Below are positions 8,264 through 16,503 of a DNA stretch of 64,000 nucleotides, piece after piece. The position numbers and the translations under genes are program-made. Source of the DNA: Actinopolyspora xinjiangensis (GTDB lineage: Bacteria > Actinomycetota > Actinomycetes > Mycobacteriales > Pseudonocardiaceae); NCBI RefSeq assembly GCF_900104475.1, contig NZ_FNJR01000017.1, positions 40,206 through 104,205 on the forward strand. The letters are read 5' to 3'. The notes below the pieces were generated by a model, which worked only from the letters and a program-made list of their open reading frames with translations, had not been told where the DNA came from and did no database searches. Positions within the stretch are counted from its first letter, which is position 1. Each line of letters begins with the position of its first letter.

Positions 8264-9238
8264 TCACTTCACTTCGGTGGGGACGGAGGCTCGTTCGTAC
8301 AGCACCTTGTCGAAGGGGGTCGGTCCGCCGCACGTCACGAACTCATCGGGCATCTCGTCGCTTCTGGGAAGCCGTGTTCCGTGCGGAACCCCGGGCGGAG
8401 CGAACAGGACGTCCCCCGCCTCGGCGGGGTACCAACCGTCCGCCAAGTAGAACTGCCCGGATCCGGAGAAAGCCATGAAAGCTTCTTCGCTCTCCGGATG
8501 GACGTGCACGTTGAAGGTCTGTCCTGGTTCCATGTGTCCGCAGTGCAGACACAGTCTGCTGCTCCCCGTCCCCGGCCAGAAGACGAAATTCATTACCGCT
8601 GTTTCTTCGGACGGGTCCATTCCTTCTGTTCCGTAGAAATTTTTCAACTGTGTCTCATCGTTGTCCAAACGGTTGAATGTCCTCGGGTTTTCGCTCCGTT
8701 GCTCGTCGCCGCGCAGCGTGCTGCGCCAGACATAAACGTGCAGCCCGGTTTTTCCCGACAGCAGCTCCAGCGGTTGTCCGGTCGGCGAGTAAAGCGCCGC
8801 CCCCCGGTCCAGGACGTGATGGCCGTTGATCGTCTCGGCTTCCCCGGAACCGTCGAAAACTACGACGATGTTTTCCTCCGATGCCGATCGATCTAGTTTC
8901 CACTTCTCTTCGGGGGACATCCGAACGACGTTGAGGGCTATTTTCTCCGCGCCGGTGTGTGTGCCCACCGGTTCGGCTATGCTCCCTTCCGGGATCGCGC
9001 GGTAATCAAAATCGGAATGCCTGAGAATGGCCGGTTTCGCGGGGCTGCTCACCACAATTTTCTCCTGGGACGTCGTGTCTCTCTTCGGATCGTTGTCGAT
9101 TTTAATTTCTCCGCGGAGGAGTGGTAGCGCTCGTTTTTCGAACCGCTCCAAAAACTCTCGGGGCAGCTTCGGATCGCCGATCGCGTGGCCGCGTTCGGAG
9201 TTGTGCGGTATTCGGTGGAGAACTCCCACTCGCGCCAT
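8264..9238 (-). CDS. bicupin protein
   Basis: The 324-residue protein appears to contain two cupin domains. The C-terminal one (about 215-305) has an intact metal site: H245-x-H247, Glu251 or Glu252, and His286 in PPGVPHGTR. The N-terminal one (about 95-170) keeps the barrel pattern but lacks the histidines, as in many bicupins with one active half. Functions in this fold include oxygenases, decarboxylases and isomerases, so the reaction is open; an iron oxygenase step on the base is one possibility. It is the first gene of the operon. The ATG used here has no ribosome site; a strong one lies 66 nt upstream without a start codon, so the N-terminus is uncertain. Confidence 0.75.
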   Translation of the reverse strand: MARVGVLHRIPHNSERGHAIGDPKLPREFLERFEKRALPLLRGEIKIDNDPKRDTTSQEKIVVSSPAKPAILRHSDFDYRAIPEGSIAEPVGTHTGAEKIALNVVRMSPEEKWKLDRSASEENIVVVFDGSGEAETINGHHVLDRGAALYSPTGQPLELLSGKTGLHVYVWRSTLRGDEQRSENPRTFNRLDNDETQLKNFYGTEGMDPSEETAVMNFVFWPGTGSSRLCLHCGHMEPGQTFNVHVHPESEEAFMAFSGSGQFYLADGWYPAEAGDVLFAPPGVPHGTRLPRSDEMPDEFVTCGGPTPFDKVLYERASVPTEVK

Positions 9239-9303
9239 GCCGGGGCATGTCCGGTGTGTACCGCTGGATTCGGTTCTCGTGCGTTCGGCTTCGGAGTCCT
9301 GTC

Positions 9304-9310
9304 ACCTCCT
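9304..9310 (-). promoter_or_regulatory. strong Shine-Dalgarno without an ATG/GTG/TTG at normal spacing
   Basis: AGGAGGT on the minus strand lies in a transcript leader. The cupin frame is open from just after it, but the first ATG is 66 nt further on. Either translation begins at a rare codon, the GTG overlapping the site opens a short leader frame, or the site is unused. Confidence 0.4.
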
Positions 9311-9329
9311 CTCGGTCCGAGCGAGGTTC

Positions 9330-9359
9330 AAACTACAAACCGGACATGCTGTTTGTCAA
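9330..9359 (-). promoter_or_regulatory. promoter of the cupin-led operon
   Basis: TTGACA (9359-9354) and TAGTTT (9335-9330) are spaced 18 nt apart on the minus strand. The spacer holds a 6-bp inverted repeat (acaaac...gtttgt) that could be an operator. The predicted start near 9322 gives a leader of about 85 nt. Confidence 0.6.
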
Positions 9360-9602
9360 CTACTTTGTGCTGTTCCCGGGCCTGGTGGCTGTCTGCTCCG
9401 ACACCGTTGCGGAGTGGTTCAAGCGGCGTGGTGTCGCTTCGGTGTGGTTCGTCCGGGGCTGTTTCGCGGGAACGCGCAGCGGGAAGGCGATCATTACTCT
9501 GAGTCGCCCAAGGTGTCCTTGTTCTGCTGGTGTCGATATACTATTTTCGCAGTTCAAATGGGATAAATGATCCTCGGGAGTGTTGTGCTTCACCTACTGT
9601 GG

Positions 9603-9616
9603 TCGATCATGATCGA
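9603..9616. promoter_or_regulatory. perfect 14-bp palindrome
   Basis: TCGATCATGATCGA is self-complementary and sits in a non-coding region upstream of the cupin operon, so it may be a regulator-binding site. No other copy was noticed in the window. Confidence 0.3.
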
Positions 9617-9752
9617 TTACGCTTAGTCGTGTTCGAGGTGTTGTTGTCTCGTTGCCCCGGTCGCCTGGTGCCCCGGGGCGAGGTGGTGGTTCGGCGGTGG
9701 GGCTTTCGGGTGATTGACCTGTCTCGGCTGGGTGCTTCCATCAACTCCGCGT

Positions 9753-9781
9753 ATTAAAATACCAAACGGATGGTTTTTAAA
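9753..9781 (-). promoter_or_regulatory. second promoter-like element with operator site 3
   Basis: On the minus strand a weak -35 (TTTAAA, 9781-9776) and -10 (TTTAAT, 9758-9753) are 17 nt apart. Between them lies ACCAAACGGATGGT (9761-9774 on the plus strand), 12 of 14 bases identical to site 1. The geometry of -35, operator and -10 matches the psuG promoter exactly, so both units are probably controlled by one regulator. A transcript from here would have a leader of about 510 nt before the cupin gene. Confidence 0.5.
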
Positions 9782-10179
9782 TTTCTTTCCAGTGTGTTCC
9801 GCATGACGAAACGACTACTTCGGGGGTGTCTCCCGATCGCGTGGCGTGTCACCAGGTCCACGAGTTCGGTGATGATTCGCTCGCCGGTGTCCGTCGATAT
9901 GACGGAGTGATGCCGGGCGGGTGCGTTCTCAACGGTGTGGCGTCGGTCGTGGCGCGGCCCCCACGCGCCCCGTACGTCTGGAACCGGATGCCTTCGCGCC
10001 GCTCGTCACACGATGAGCGGTATCGGAGCGACCATTCGGCACCACGCGGAGTTCGGTCGCCCTGTTACCCGGATCACGCTCGTCGCCTTTCGGCGACCGG
10101 TCATCGACGCGGGGGTGTACGAAACGCCTTCGGTTGCCGTTTCTTGGGGTACCAGCGCGGAACAAGGAGGCGAAGCGGA

Positions 10180-10809
10180 ATGGATTTGGCGGCGGAAGGT
10201 TGGCACAACGCCTTCCGGATCGAGCTGCGTGTGCAGGTCTTCGAACTGGCCTCGCGCGGTTGGCCGGTGTTTCCGGGAAGCTACCCGTCGGCGGAGGGAT
10301 GGATCGGCCACGAGACCTCGGCCGAGGATCTCGGGCACGGACCGGTTCCGGTGCACCGCGACTGGCGGGACCGGCTCACCGCGGACGCCTCGGACGTCGC
10401 GGGATGGTGGGCCAACCGGCCCTACAGCGTCCTGCTGGCCACAGGGGACGGAGTCGAGGCGATCGAGGTCGACGCCGATCTCGGACGCCGTGCCGCGATC
10501 GCGTTGCGTGCGTTGGCGACCCCCACGCCGATCGCGGCGACCCCCTACGGCCGGTGGTACTTCTTCACCGCGGCGGGGCGAGGACTCGACGAGGAACTGG
10601 CCGGTACGGCCGGGGTGCGACTGCACTCCACCGGCAGCTGGCTGCCGCTGCCGCCCTCGACGTTCCCGAACGGGGTGTTGCACTGGCGTGTCAAGCCGCA
10701 GCTCTGCGACTGGCGCCTTCCCGATTCGGCGCACGTCCAGGACGCGCTCACCACGGGACTGCATCAGCTCTCCGGTACCCGGGGGAGGGTGCTAACCGCC
10801 GCGGTCTGA
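10180..10809 (+). CDS. bifunctional DNA primase/polymerase-like protein
   Basis: The 209-residue protein resembles the N-terminal primase/polymerase (AEP) domain family common in actinomycetes. It has an N-terminal helix, a RGWPVFPG segment, an acidic VEAIEVDADLG strand near the middle and a GRWYFF strand where active relatives often have a His. The active site therefore looks degenerate and enzymatic activity is doubtful. The ATG at 10180 has a textbook AAGGAGG 9 nt upstream; the open frame extends back to 9826 without a site. No helicase or replication domain is fused. It is convergent with the DEAD/DEAH helicase gene. The family assignment is from recalled similarity. Confidence 0.7.
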   Translation: MDLAAEGWHNAFRIELRVQVFELASRGWPVFPGSYPSAEGWIGHETSAEDLGHGPVPVHRDWRDRLTADASDVAGWWANRPYSVLLATGDGVEAIEVDADLGRRAAIALRALATPTPIAATPYGRWYFFTAAGRGLDEELAGTAGVRLHSTGSWLPLPPSTFPNGVLHWRVKPQLCDWRLPDSAHVQDALTTGLHQLSGTRGRVLTAAV

Positions 10810-10842
10810 GGGCTGTTCGCTCTCGTTCGGGTGATGGTCGAA

Positions 10843-10858
10843 CGACTCGACCGAGTCG
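10843..10858. terminator. short hairpin between convergent genes
   Basis: CGACTCG is repeated in inverted form after 2 nt (CGAGTCG), in the 133-nt gap between the convergent primase-like and helicase genes. It could terminate either transcript, but the 2-nt loop is tight and no T-tract follows. Confidence 0.3.
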
Positions 10859-10942
10859 GAGCCCCCGCGGTGTCGCGTGCCACGACGTGCACCCGGGAAC
10901 CGGTGAGGTCGCTCGCACAACAGAATCCGGTGGTTCGCGCGG

Positions 10943-13297
10943 TCAGGACGTCGGAGCATCGGCCAGTTCGGCCAGCACCACGTCCAGTATCGCGATCGCA
11001 CCCGCCTTGTCCAGCGGTTCGTTGCCGTTCCCGCACTTCGGTGACTGAACGCAGGACGGGCAGCCGGCCGAGCAGTCGCAGGCGATGATCGCCTCCCGCG
11101 TCGCGGCCAACCACGGGAACAGCGCGGCGAAGCCGCGATCGGCGAACCCGGCACCCCCTGGGTGTCCATCGTGGACGAACACCGTCGCCTCCCCGGTGTC
11201 CGAGTGCAGTGCGGTGGACACCCCGCCGATGTCCCATCGGTCACAGGTCGCGAACAGCGGTAGCAGGCCGATCGCCGCGTGCTCGGCAGCATGCAGCGCG
11301 CCGGGGACGCGCGCCGGATCCAGCCCGGCGCCCCCCGGCGCGCTGCTCGTCAGCAGCTCCTCGTCGAGGCTGTACCACACCGCCCTGGTGGCCAACCTGC
11401 GTTCGGGCAGGTCGAGCGGTCGTTGGTCCAGCACCTCGCCACTGGGCAGCCGTCGCAGGTAGCCGGTCACCCGGGAGGTGACCTCCACCTCGCCGAGATT
11501 GGTCGACAACCCGTTCGGGGTGCGGTGCCGCCGCAGGGTGCGCAACACCGCGATGTCGGTCTCCTCGCGTGGCGAGGTGTTCCACTCCGGGTCCTCGGCG
11601 TGCACCAGCGCTATTCCCTCGTCCAGGTCGAGCTCGTCCACGACGAACGATTCGCCCTGGTGCAGGTAGACCGCGCCCGGGTGAACCAGGCCGTGCGCGG
11701 ACTCCTGGTCCACGGTTCCCAGCAGTCGACCCGAGTCGCTCTCGACCACCGCCGTCGGCTCCCCACCGGATCCCCGCAGTTCCACCGAGTGATGCGGTCG
11801 CTGCCGGTCCGTCCAGTACCACCCGTTCCGGCGAGCCCGGAGCCGCCCGTCCCCGGTCAGCACGGCCACGTTCTCGCGCGCCGTCTCCCCGCCGAACTCG
11901 TGCAGTGCCCGTTCGTCCAACGGAAGTTCCGCCGCCGCGCAGGCCAGGTGCGGACGCAGCACGTGCGGATTGCCGGGATCCAGCACCGTCGCCTCCACGG
12001 GACGGTCGAAGACGGCGCCGGGATTGTTCACCAGGTAGGTGTCCAGCGGATCGTCCCGGGCCACGAAGACGACCAGCGCCCCCTCGCTCTCCCTGCCCGC
12101 TCGGCCGGCCTGCTGCCACAACGAGGCGAGGGTTCCCGGGTAGCCCGCGACCACCACCGCGTCCAGCCCGGAGATGTCGACCCCGAGCTCCAGCGCGTTG
12201 GTGGTCGCCAGCGCGCGGAGGTCGCCGGAGAGCAGTTCGCGTTCCAGTTCCCTGCGCTGCTCCGGGAGGTAACCCCCTCGGTAGGCGGCGACCCCGCGCG
12301 CGAGTCGCGGAGCGACCTCCTCCAAGGAACGCCGCGCCCCCAGCGCGGCCAGTTCCGCACCGGCGCGGGAACGGACGAACGCCAGGCAGCGGGCGGACTC
12401 GATCACCAGGTCGCTGATGATCCGCGCGGTCTCCGCGCCCGCGGAGCGCCGGATCGGAGCACCGTTCTCCCCGGTGACCTCCTCCAGCAGCGGTGGTTCC
12501 CACAGTGCCACGGTGCGGTCACCCCGTGGTGAGCCGTCCTCGGTGACCGCTCGACAGGTTCGGCCGGTGAGCGTGCTCCCCAACTCGGCCGGTTCCGCCA
12601 CGGTGGCCGAGGCGAGCACGAAGACCGGCCGGGCACCGTAGTGTTCCGCGATGCGCCGCAACCTGCGCAGCAGCAGGGCGATGTGGGAGCCGAACACGCC
12701 GCGGTAGGTGTGGCACTCGTCGACGATGACGTAGCTCAGGTTCCGGAAGAACCGGGACCAACGTGAGTGCCGGGGCAGGATGCCGTGGTGCAGCATGTCC
12801 GGGTTGCTGAACACCCACCTGGAGTGGGCGCGCACCCAGTCCCGTTCCGTGTCGGGAGTGTCCCCGTCGTAGGTGGCGGGACGAACGCCCGACAGGTCGA
12901 GTTCGGTGATCGAGCGCAGTTGGTCGGCCCCCAACGCCTTGGTCGGTGCCAGGTACAGCGCCGTGGCGCGGCCGTCACCGTCCAGATGGGACAGTACCGG
13001 AAGTTGGTACGCCAGTGACTTGCCCGAGGCGGTGCCGGTGGCGATCACGACGTTGTCCCCCCGGTGGGCCAGTTCGGCGGCTTGGACCTGGTGGGTCCAC
13101 GGACGTTCCGTGCCCTTGGAGCGCAGCGCCGTCACGAGTCGCTCCGATGCCCACTCCGGCCACTCGCCGTGCCGGGCGGGACGCCTGGGAAGGTGTTCGA
13201 CGTGGCGCACCGGGGAGTCCTCCGGCGGAGTGGCCGCCAGCACCCTGTCGAGCAGCCGATTGCCCCCGTGCGCACGGCCCTGTTCCGTTGAGCTCAC
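10943..13297 (-). CDS. DEAD/DEAH-box helicase of the YprA/Lhr-like family with DUF1998-type C-terminus
   Basis: From the GTG at 13297 the protein is 784 residues. Visible motifs are ATGTASGKS (Walker A, about 86-94), PTKALGADQL (Ia), DECH (193-196), SAT (230-232) and, in the second RecA domain, a QAGRAGRE motif VI. The C-terminus holds a cysteine cluster (CDCSAGCPSC...C) typical of the DUF1998/MrfA-like zinc domain. Bacillus YprA/MrfA acts in mitomycin DNA repair, and a repair role is inferred here. The frame is open back to 13516 and a GGAG near the GTG is closely spaced, so the start is the least certain point. It is transcribed divergently from hppA. Confidence 0.88.
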   Translation of the reverse strand: MSSTEQGRAHGGNRLLDRVLAATPPEDSPVRHVEHLPRRPARHGEWPEWASERLVTALRSKGTERPWTHQVQAAELAHRGDNVVIATGTASGKSLAYQLPVLSHLDGDGRATALYLAPTKALGADQLRSITELDLSGVRPATYDGDTPDTERDWVRAHSRWVFSNPDMLHHGILPRHSRWSRFFRNLSYVIVDECHTYRGVFGSHIALLLRRLRRIAEHYGARPVFVLASATVAEPAELGSTLTGRTCRAVTEDGSPRGDRTVALWEPPLLEEVTGENGAPIRRSAGAETARIISDLVIESARCLAFVRSRAGAELAALGARRSLEEVAPRLARGVAAYRGGYLPEQRRELERELLSGDLRALATTNALELGVDISGLDAVVVAGYPGTLASLWQQAGRAGRESEGALVVFVARDDPLDTYLVNNPGAVFDRPVEATVLDPGNPHVLRPHLACAAAELPLDERALHEFGGETARENVAVLTGDGRLRARRNGWYWTDRQRPHHSVELRGSGGEPTAVVESDSGRLLGTVDQESAHGLVHPGAVYLHQGESFVVDELDLDEGIALVHAEDPEWNTSPREETDIAVLRTLRRHRTPNGLSTNLGEVEVTSRVTGYLRRLPSGEVLDQRPLDLPERRLATRAVWYSLDEELLTSSAPGGAGLDPARVPGALHAAEHAAIGLLPLFATCDRWDIGGVSTALHSDTGEATVFVHDGHPGGAGFADRGFAALFPWLAATREAIIACDCSAGCPSCVQSPKCGNGNEPLDKAGAIAILDVVLAELADAPTS

Positions 13298-13687
13298 GGC
13301 TCCGAGCCTCGCACAGCTCCCTGTCGGTGGTCCCCGCCGTGGGAGTCCGGCCGACTCCTGGTCCTCGCGCACCGCTGCCCGCCCGGAGGGCAAGGGCCCG
13401 TCTGGGGCTCGTCGCGACGGGTCCGCCGGGCTCCATCGCTTCACTCGGCCAGCCGGTCCCCCTGAACGGGTGATCATCCGGATGCCTTGATCGATCCATG
13501 GTGGAAGAATGCGCACCCCGGAACGAGTGGAAGATCACAAAGTGAGAGATCGCACTTTGCATGGCGAGGGTCGCTGACACCGCGTAGCGCCCGGGCACCG
13601 CCGGCCGCCTCGGTGGGACGCCGGTGTCCGAAGCAGCCGGATCCGAAGCTCTCCGGCACGTGACCCGAGCACAACCGAGGAGGACGA
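13298..13687. other. divergent intergenic region, helicase/hppA
   Basis: No gene is seen apart from a possible N-terminal extension of the helicase up to 13516. It contains the inverted repeat at 13538-13559 and the GAGGAGG ribosome site of hppA. Confidence 0.4.
13538..13559. promoter_or_regulatory. operator-like inverted repeat upstream of hppA
   Basis: CAAAGTG and CACTTTG are perfect inverted arms of 7 bp separated by 8 nt, about 130 bp before the hppA start. This is the size expected for a dimeric regulator site; no regulator gene is adjacent. Confidence 0.4.
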
Positions 13688-16111
13688 ATGTCCCTGCTCA
13701 ACGTTGCCCGGTCCGGGTGGGCCGCGAGCACCGGACCGCGACCCGCGCCCCCGGGTGGTGAATTCGCGGGCACGACGGCGGAACCGCGAGCCGTACCGCA
13801 CGGCGGGCACGTCCTGGCCCAGGAGCCCTCGTCCCTGCTGCGTCTCGACGCCGCCGACTACACCATCGTCGGAGTCGTACTGGTCGTCGCACTGGCCGCT
13901 CTCGTCTTCGGCTACGTGCTCATCAGGGAGGTGCTGGCGGCCGCTGAGGGTTCCGAGCGGATGCGCGAGATCGCGCGGGCCGTCCAGGAGGGCGCCTCGG
14001 CCTACCTCAACCGCCAGTTCCGCACTCTGGCTTTCTTCGCGGTGGTCGTGTTCCTGCTGCTGTTCGCGCTCCCGGCCGAGACTCCGGCGCAGCGGATCGG
14101 CAGATCCGTGTTCTTCCTGTTCGGCGCGGCGTTCTCCGCCGCCATCGGCTATCTGGGCATGTGGTTGTCCACGCGGGCGAACCTGCGCGTCGCGGCGGCG
14201 GCCAACGATCCGACGGCGGGCAGGACCAAGGCGATGCGGATCGCCTTTCGCACCGGCGGGGTGGTCGGTATGACCACCATCGGGCTGGGGTTGTTCGGGG
14301 CGGCACTGGTAGTGCTCGTCTACGCGGGGCAGGCACCACGCGTACTCGAAGGGTTCGGCTTCGGCGCGGCACTGCTGGCGATGTTCATGCGTGTCGGTGG
14401 CGGGATCTTCACCAAGGCCGCGGACGTCGGAGCCGACCTGGTCGGCAAGGTGGAGCAGAACATCCCCGAGGACGACCCCCGCAACGCCGCCACGATCGCC
14501 GACAACGTGGGCGACAACGTCGGCGACTGCGCCGGTATGGCGGCCGACCTGTTCGAGTCCTACGCGGTAACCCTGGTGGCCTCGCTGATCCTGGGAACCG
14601 CCGCGTTCGGCACCAAGGGGCTGCTGTTCCCGCTGATCGTGCCCGCCATCGGGGTGATCACCGCCGTGATCGGTGTCTACATCACCAAGGCGCGTGCCGG
14701 TGAGGGAGCGCTGGTCGCCATAAACCGATCCTTCTACCTCTCCGCGGCGATCGCCGCCGTGGCCTGCGCGATCGCCGCGTTGCTCTACCTGCCGGGCTCC
14801 TACTCCGGCCTCACCGGAGTTCCGCCGGGAATCCTCGAACTCGACGGCAACCCCGCCGTCCTCGCGCTGGCCTCCGTGATCATCGGCATCGTGCTCGCCG
14901 TCGTCATCCTCAAGCTCACCGGGTACTTCACCGCCACCGAGCGCAGGCCGGTGCGTGACGTCGGCAGGTCCTCCACGACCGGTCCGGCGACGGTGATACT
15001 CACCGGTTTCTCGGTCGGATTCGAATCGGCCGTTTACACCGCGCTGGTCATCGCCGCCGCCGTGTTCGGGGCCTTCCTGTTGTCCGGCTCCATATCGGTG
15101 GCGCTGTTCGCCGTCGCCCTCGCGGGGTGCGGGCTGCTGACCACCGTCGGTGTGATCGTCGCGATGGACACCTTCGGGCCGGTGGCGGACAACGCGCAGG
15201 GCATCGCGGAGATGTCCGGGGAATTCGAGGGTGAGGGAGCCGACGTGCTGACCGAGCTGGACGCGGTCGGCAACACCACCAAGGCGATCACCAAGGGCAT
15301 CGCGATCGCCACCGCCGTGCTGGCCGCCACCGCCCTGTTCGGTTCGTACCGTGACGCGATCGGCACCGCCCTGGCCGACATCGGTGCCCAGCTCACCGTC
15401 GGCGAATTCCTGGTGTACGCACCGAACGTGCTCGTCGGGGTCGCCATCGGCGCGGCCGTGGTGTTCCTGTTCGCGGGCCTGGCCATCAACGCGGTCTCCC
15501 GGGCGGCCGGAGCGGTGGTCCACGAGGTGCGCAGGCAGTTCTCCGCGAAACCCGGCATCATGGACGGCTCGGAGCGCCCCGAGTACGGCCGGGTGGTCGA
15601 CATCTGCACCAAGGACTCGCTGCGGGAGCTGGCCACTCCGGGGCTGCTGGCGGTCCTCGCCCCCATAGCTGTCGGTTTCGGGCTCGGGGTCGGGCCGTTG
15701 GCCGGTTACCTGGCGGGCGCCATCGCGGTGGGAACCCTGATGGCGATCTTCCTGGCGAACTCGGGCGGTGCCTGGGACAACGCCAAGAAACTCGTCGAGG
15801 ACGGCTACCACGGCGGCAAGGGGTCGCAGGCGCACGAGGCCACCGTCATCGGCGACACCGTCGGGGACCCGTTCAAGGACACCGCCGGTCCCGCCATCAA
15901 CCCGCTGCTGAAGGTGATGAATCTGGTGTCGGTGCTGGTGGCTCCGGCCGTGGTCACCGTGACGGTCGGTGCGGGGGCATCGCTGCCGCTGCGGATCACC
16001 ATCGCCGTGATCTGTTTCCTCGTGATCGCCGCCGCGGTGATCTCCTCCAAGCGCAGGAGTACCGCCATCGCCGAGAGCTCCGGAGACGAGGTCGTCAACG
16101 GCGCCAAGTGA
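13688..16111 (+). CDS. hppA: K+-insensitive proton-translocating membrane pyrophosphatase
   Basis: The 807-residue multi-spanning protein couples pyrophosphate hydrolysis to H+ pumping. The cytoplasmic active-site motifs DVGADLVGKVE (246-256), DNVGDNVGD (272-280) and the late DPFKDTAGPA segment are intact. At the position that separates the two subfamilies it has Lys532 (GNTTKAITKG, with Thr535), the K+-independent type; K+-dependent enzymes have Ala there. The first ~55 residues are a non-membranous extension. GAGGAGG lies 4 nt before the ATG. A soluble pyrophosphatase is also encoded in the window (29074-29562), so the cell can either conserve or dissipate pyrophosphate energy. Confidence 0.96.
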   Translation: MSLLNVARSGWAASTGPRPAPPGGEFAGTTAEPRAVPHGGHVLAQEPSSLLRLDAADYTIVGVVLVVALAALVFGYVLIREVLAAAEGSERMREIARAVQEGASAYLNRQFRTLAFFAVVVFLLLFALPAETPAQRIGRSVFFLFGAAFSAAIGYLGMWLSTRANLRVAAAANDPTAGRTKAMRIAFRTGGVVGMTTIGLGLFGAALVVLVYAGQAPRVLEGFGFGAALLAMFMRVGGGIFTKAADVGADLVGKVEQNIPEDDPRNAATIADNVGDNVGDCAGMAADLFESYAVTLVASLILGTAAFGTKGLLFPLIVPAIGVITAVIGVYITKARAGEGALVAINRSFYLSAAIAAVACAIAALLYLPGSYSGLTGVPPGILELDGNPAVLALASVIIGIVLAVVILKLTGYFTATERRPVRDVGRSSTTGPATVILTGFSVGFESAVYTALVIAAAVFGAFLLSGSISVALFAVALAGCGLLTTVGVIVAMDTFGPVADNAQGIAEMSGEFEGEGADVLTELDAVGNTTKAITKGIAIATAVLAATALFGSYRDAIGTALADIGAQLTVGEFLVYAPNVLVGVAIGAAVVFLFAGLAINAVSRAAGAVVHEVRRQFSAKPGIMDGSERPEYGRVVDICTKDSLRELATPGLLAVLAPIAVGFGLGVGPLAGYLAGAIAVGTLMAIFLANSGGAWDNAKKLVEDGYHGGKGSQAHEATVIGDTVGDPFKDTAGPAINPLLKVMNLVSVLVAPAVVTVTVGAGASLPLRITIAVICFLVIAAAVISSKRRSTAIAESSGDEVVNGAK

Positions 16112-16503
16112 TCTCGGAACCGTGATCACCTCGTCTTCCGTGGTTACTTCAGTGGCGGAACTTTTCGCACGGCTCTCGCTCCGGGCAGGCCCGACATCGG
16201 GTAGCGACCTACACAACGTCGGGCCTTCCTCGCGAGAGCCGCACCGGAGAACCCGCGCCGGTGCCGGCTGCCGGGGTGGTTGGGGTTCGGTCCGCGAGGG
16301 CGGTGGGAGTCGTGGGAGCTCGGTACCGCGCCGAGGGCTCGGCGATTTCGCGGGAATTCGAGCCTCACCGGGCCGCGCCGCCGTACCCTCCCGGCGAGCT
16401 CGCTCGAATCAGCCGCCACTGAAGAGCGCACCGGTTATCCTCCCGGCTTACGGCGATCGTGTGCCCTGGCGCCCGGCGTGCGGGTGACTCTACGATCACC
16501 GGA
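16112..16503. other. intergenic region between hppA and the next gene
   Basis: These 392 bases show no coding pattern consistent with a gene. The only recognisable element is the -10 hexamer at its right end that probably gives a leaderless mRNA. Confidence 0.4.
16491..16496 (+). promoter_or_regulatory. -10 hexamer of a probable leaderless transcript
   Basis: TACGAT ends 7 nt before the GTG at 16504 and no Shine-Dalgarno is present, so transcription should start at or next to the start codon. No good -35 is visible. Confidence 0.5.

Larger units (their letters stand above)
9239..10179. other. long divergent intergenic region
   Basis: No convincing gene is seen in 941 bases. The region carries two candidate minus-strand promoters for the cupin operon (9330-9359 and 9753-9781), the third operator-like repeat, a 14-bp palindrome, and the ribosome site of the plus-strand primase-like gene. 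It is noticeably A/T-richer than the DNA to its right and marks the boundary of the accessory cluster. Confidence 0.5.

Noticed and set aside
9360..9593. 77-codon minus-strand ORF that could be a precursor peptide for the cluster
   Set aside because: It has a GTG start with no adequately spaced Shine-Dalgarno, no leader/core pattern, and no modification enzyme for peptides nearby.
13535..16216. 893-codon minus-strand frame opposite hppA
   Set aside because: Its Asp/His/Gln/Gly-rich product is a codon-position mirror of the membrane protein gene, with no recognisable fold.
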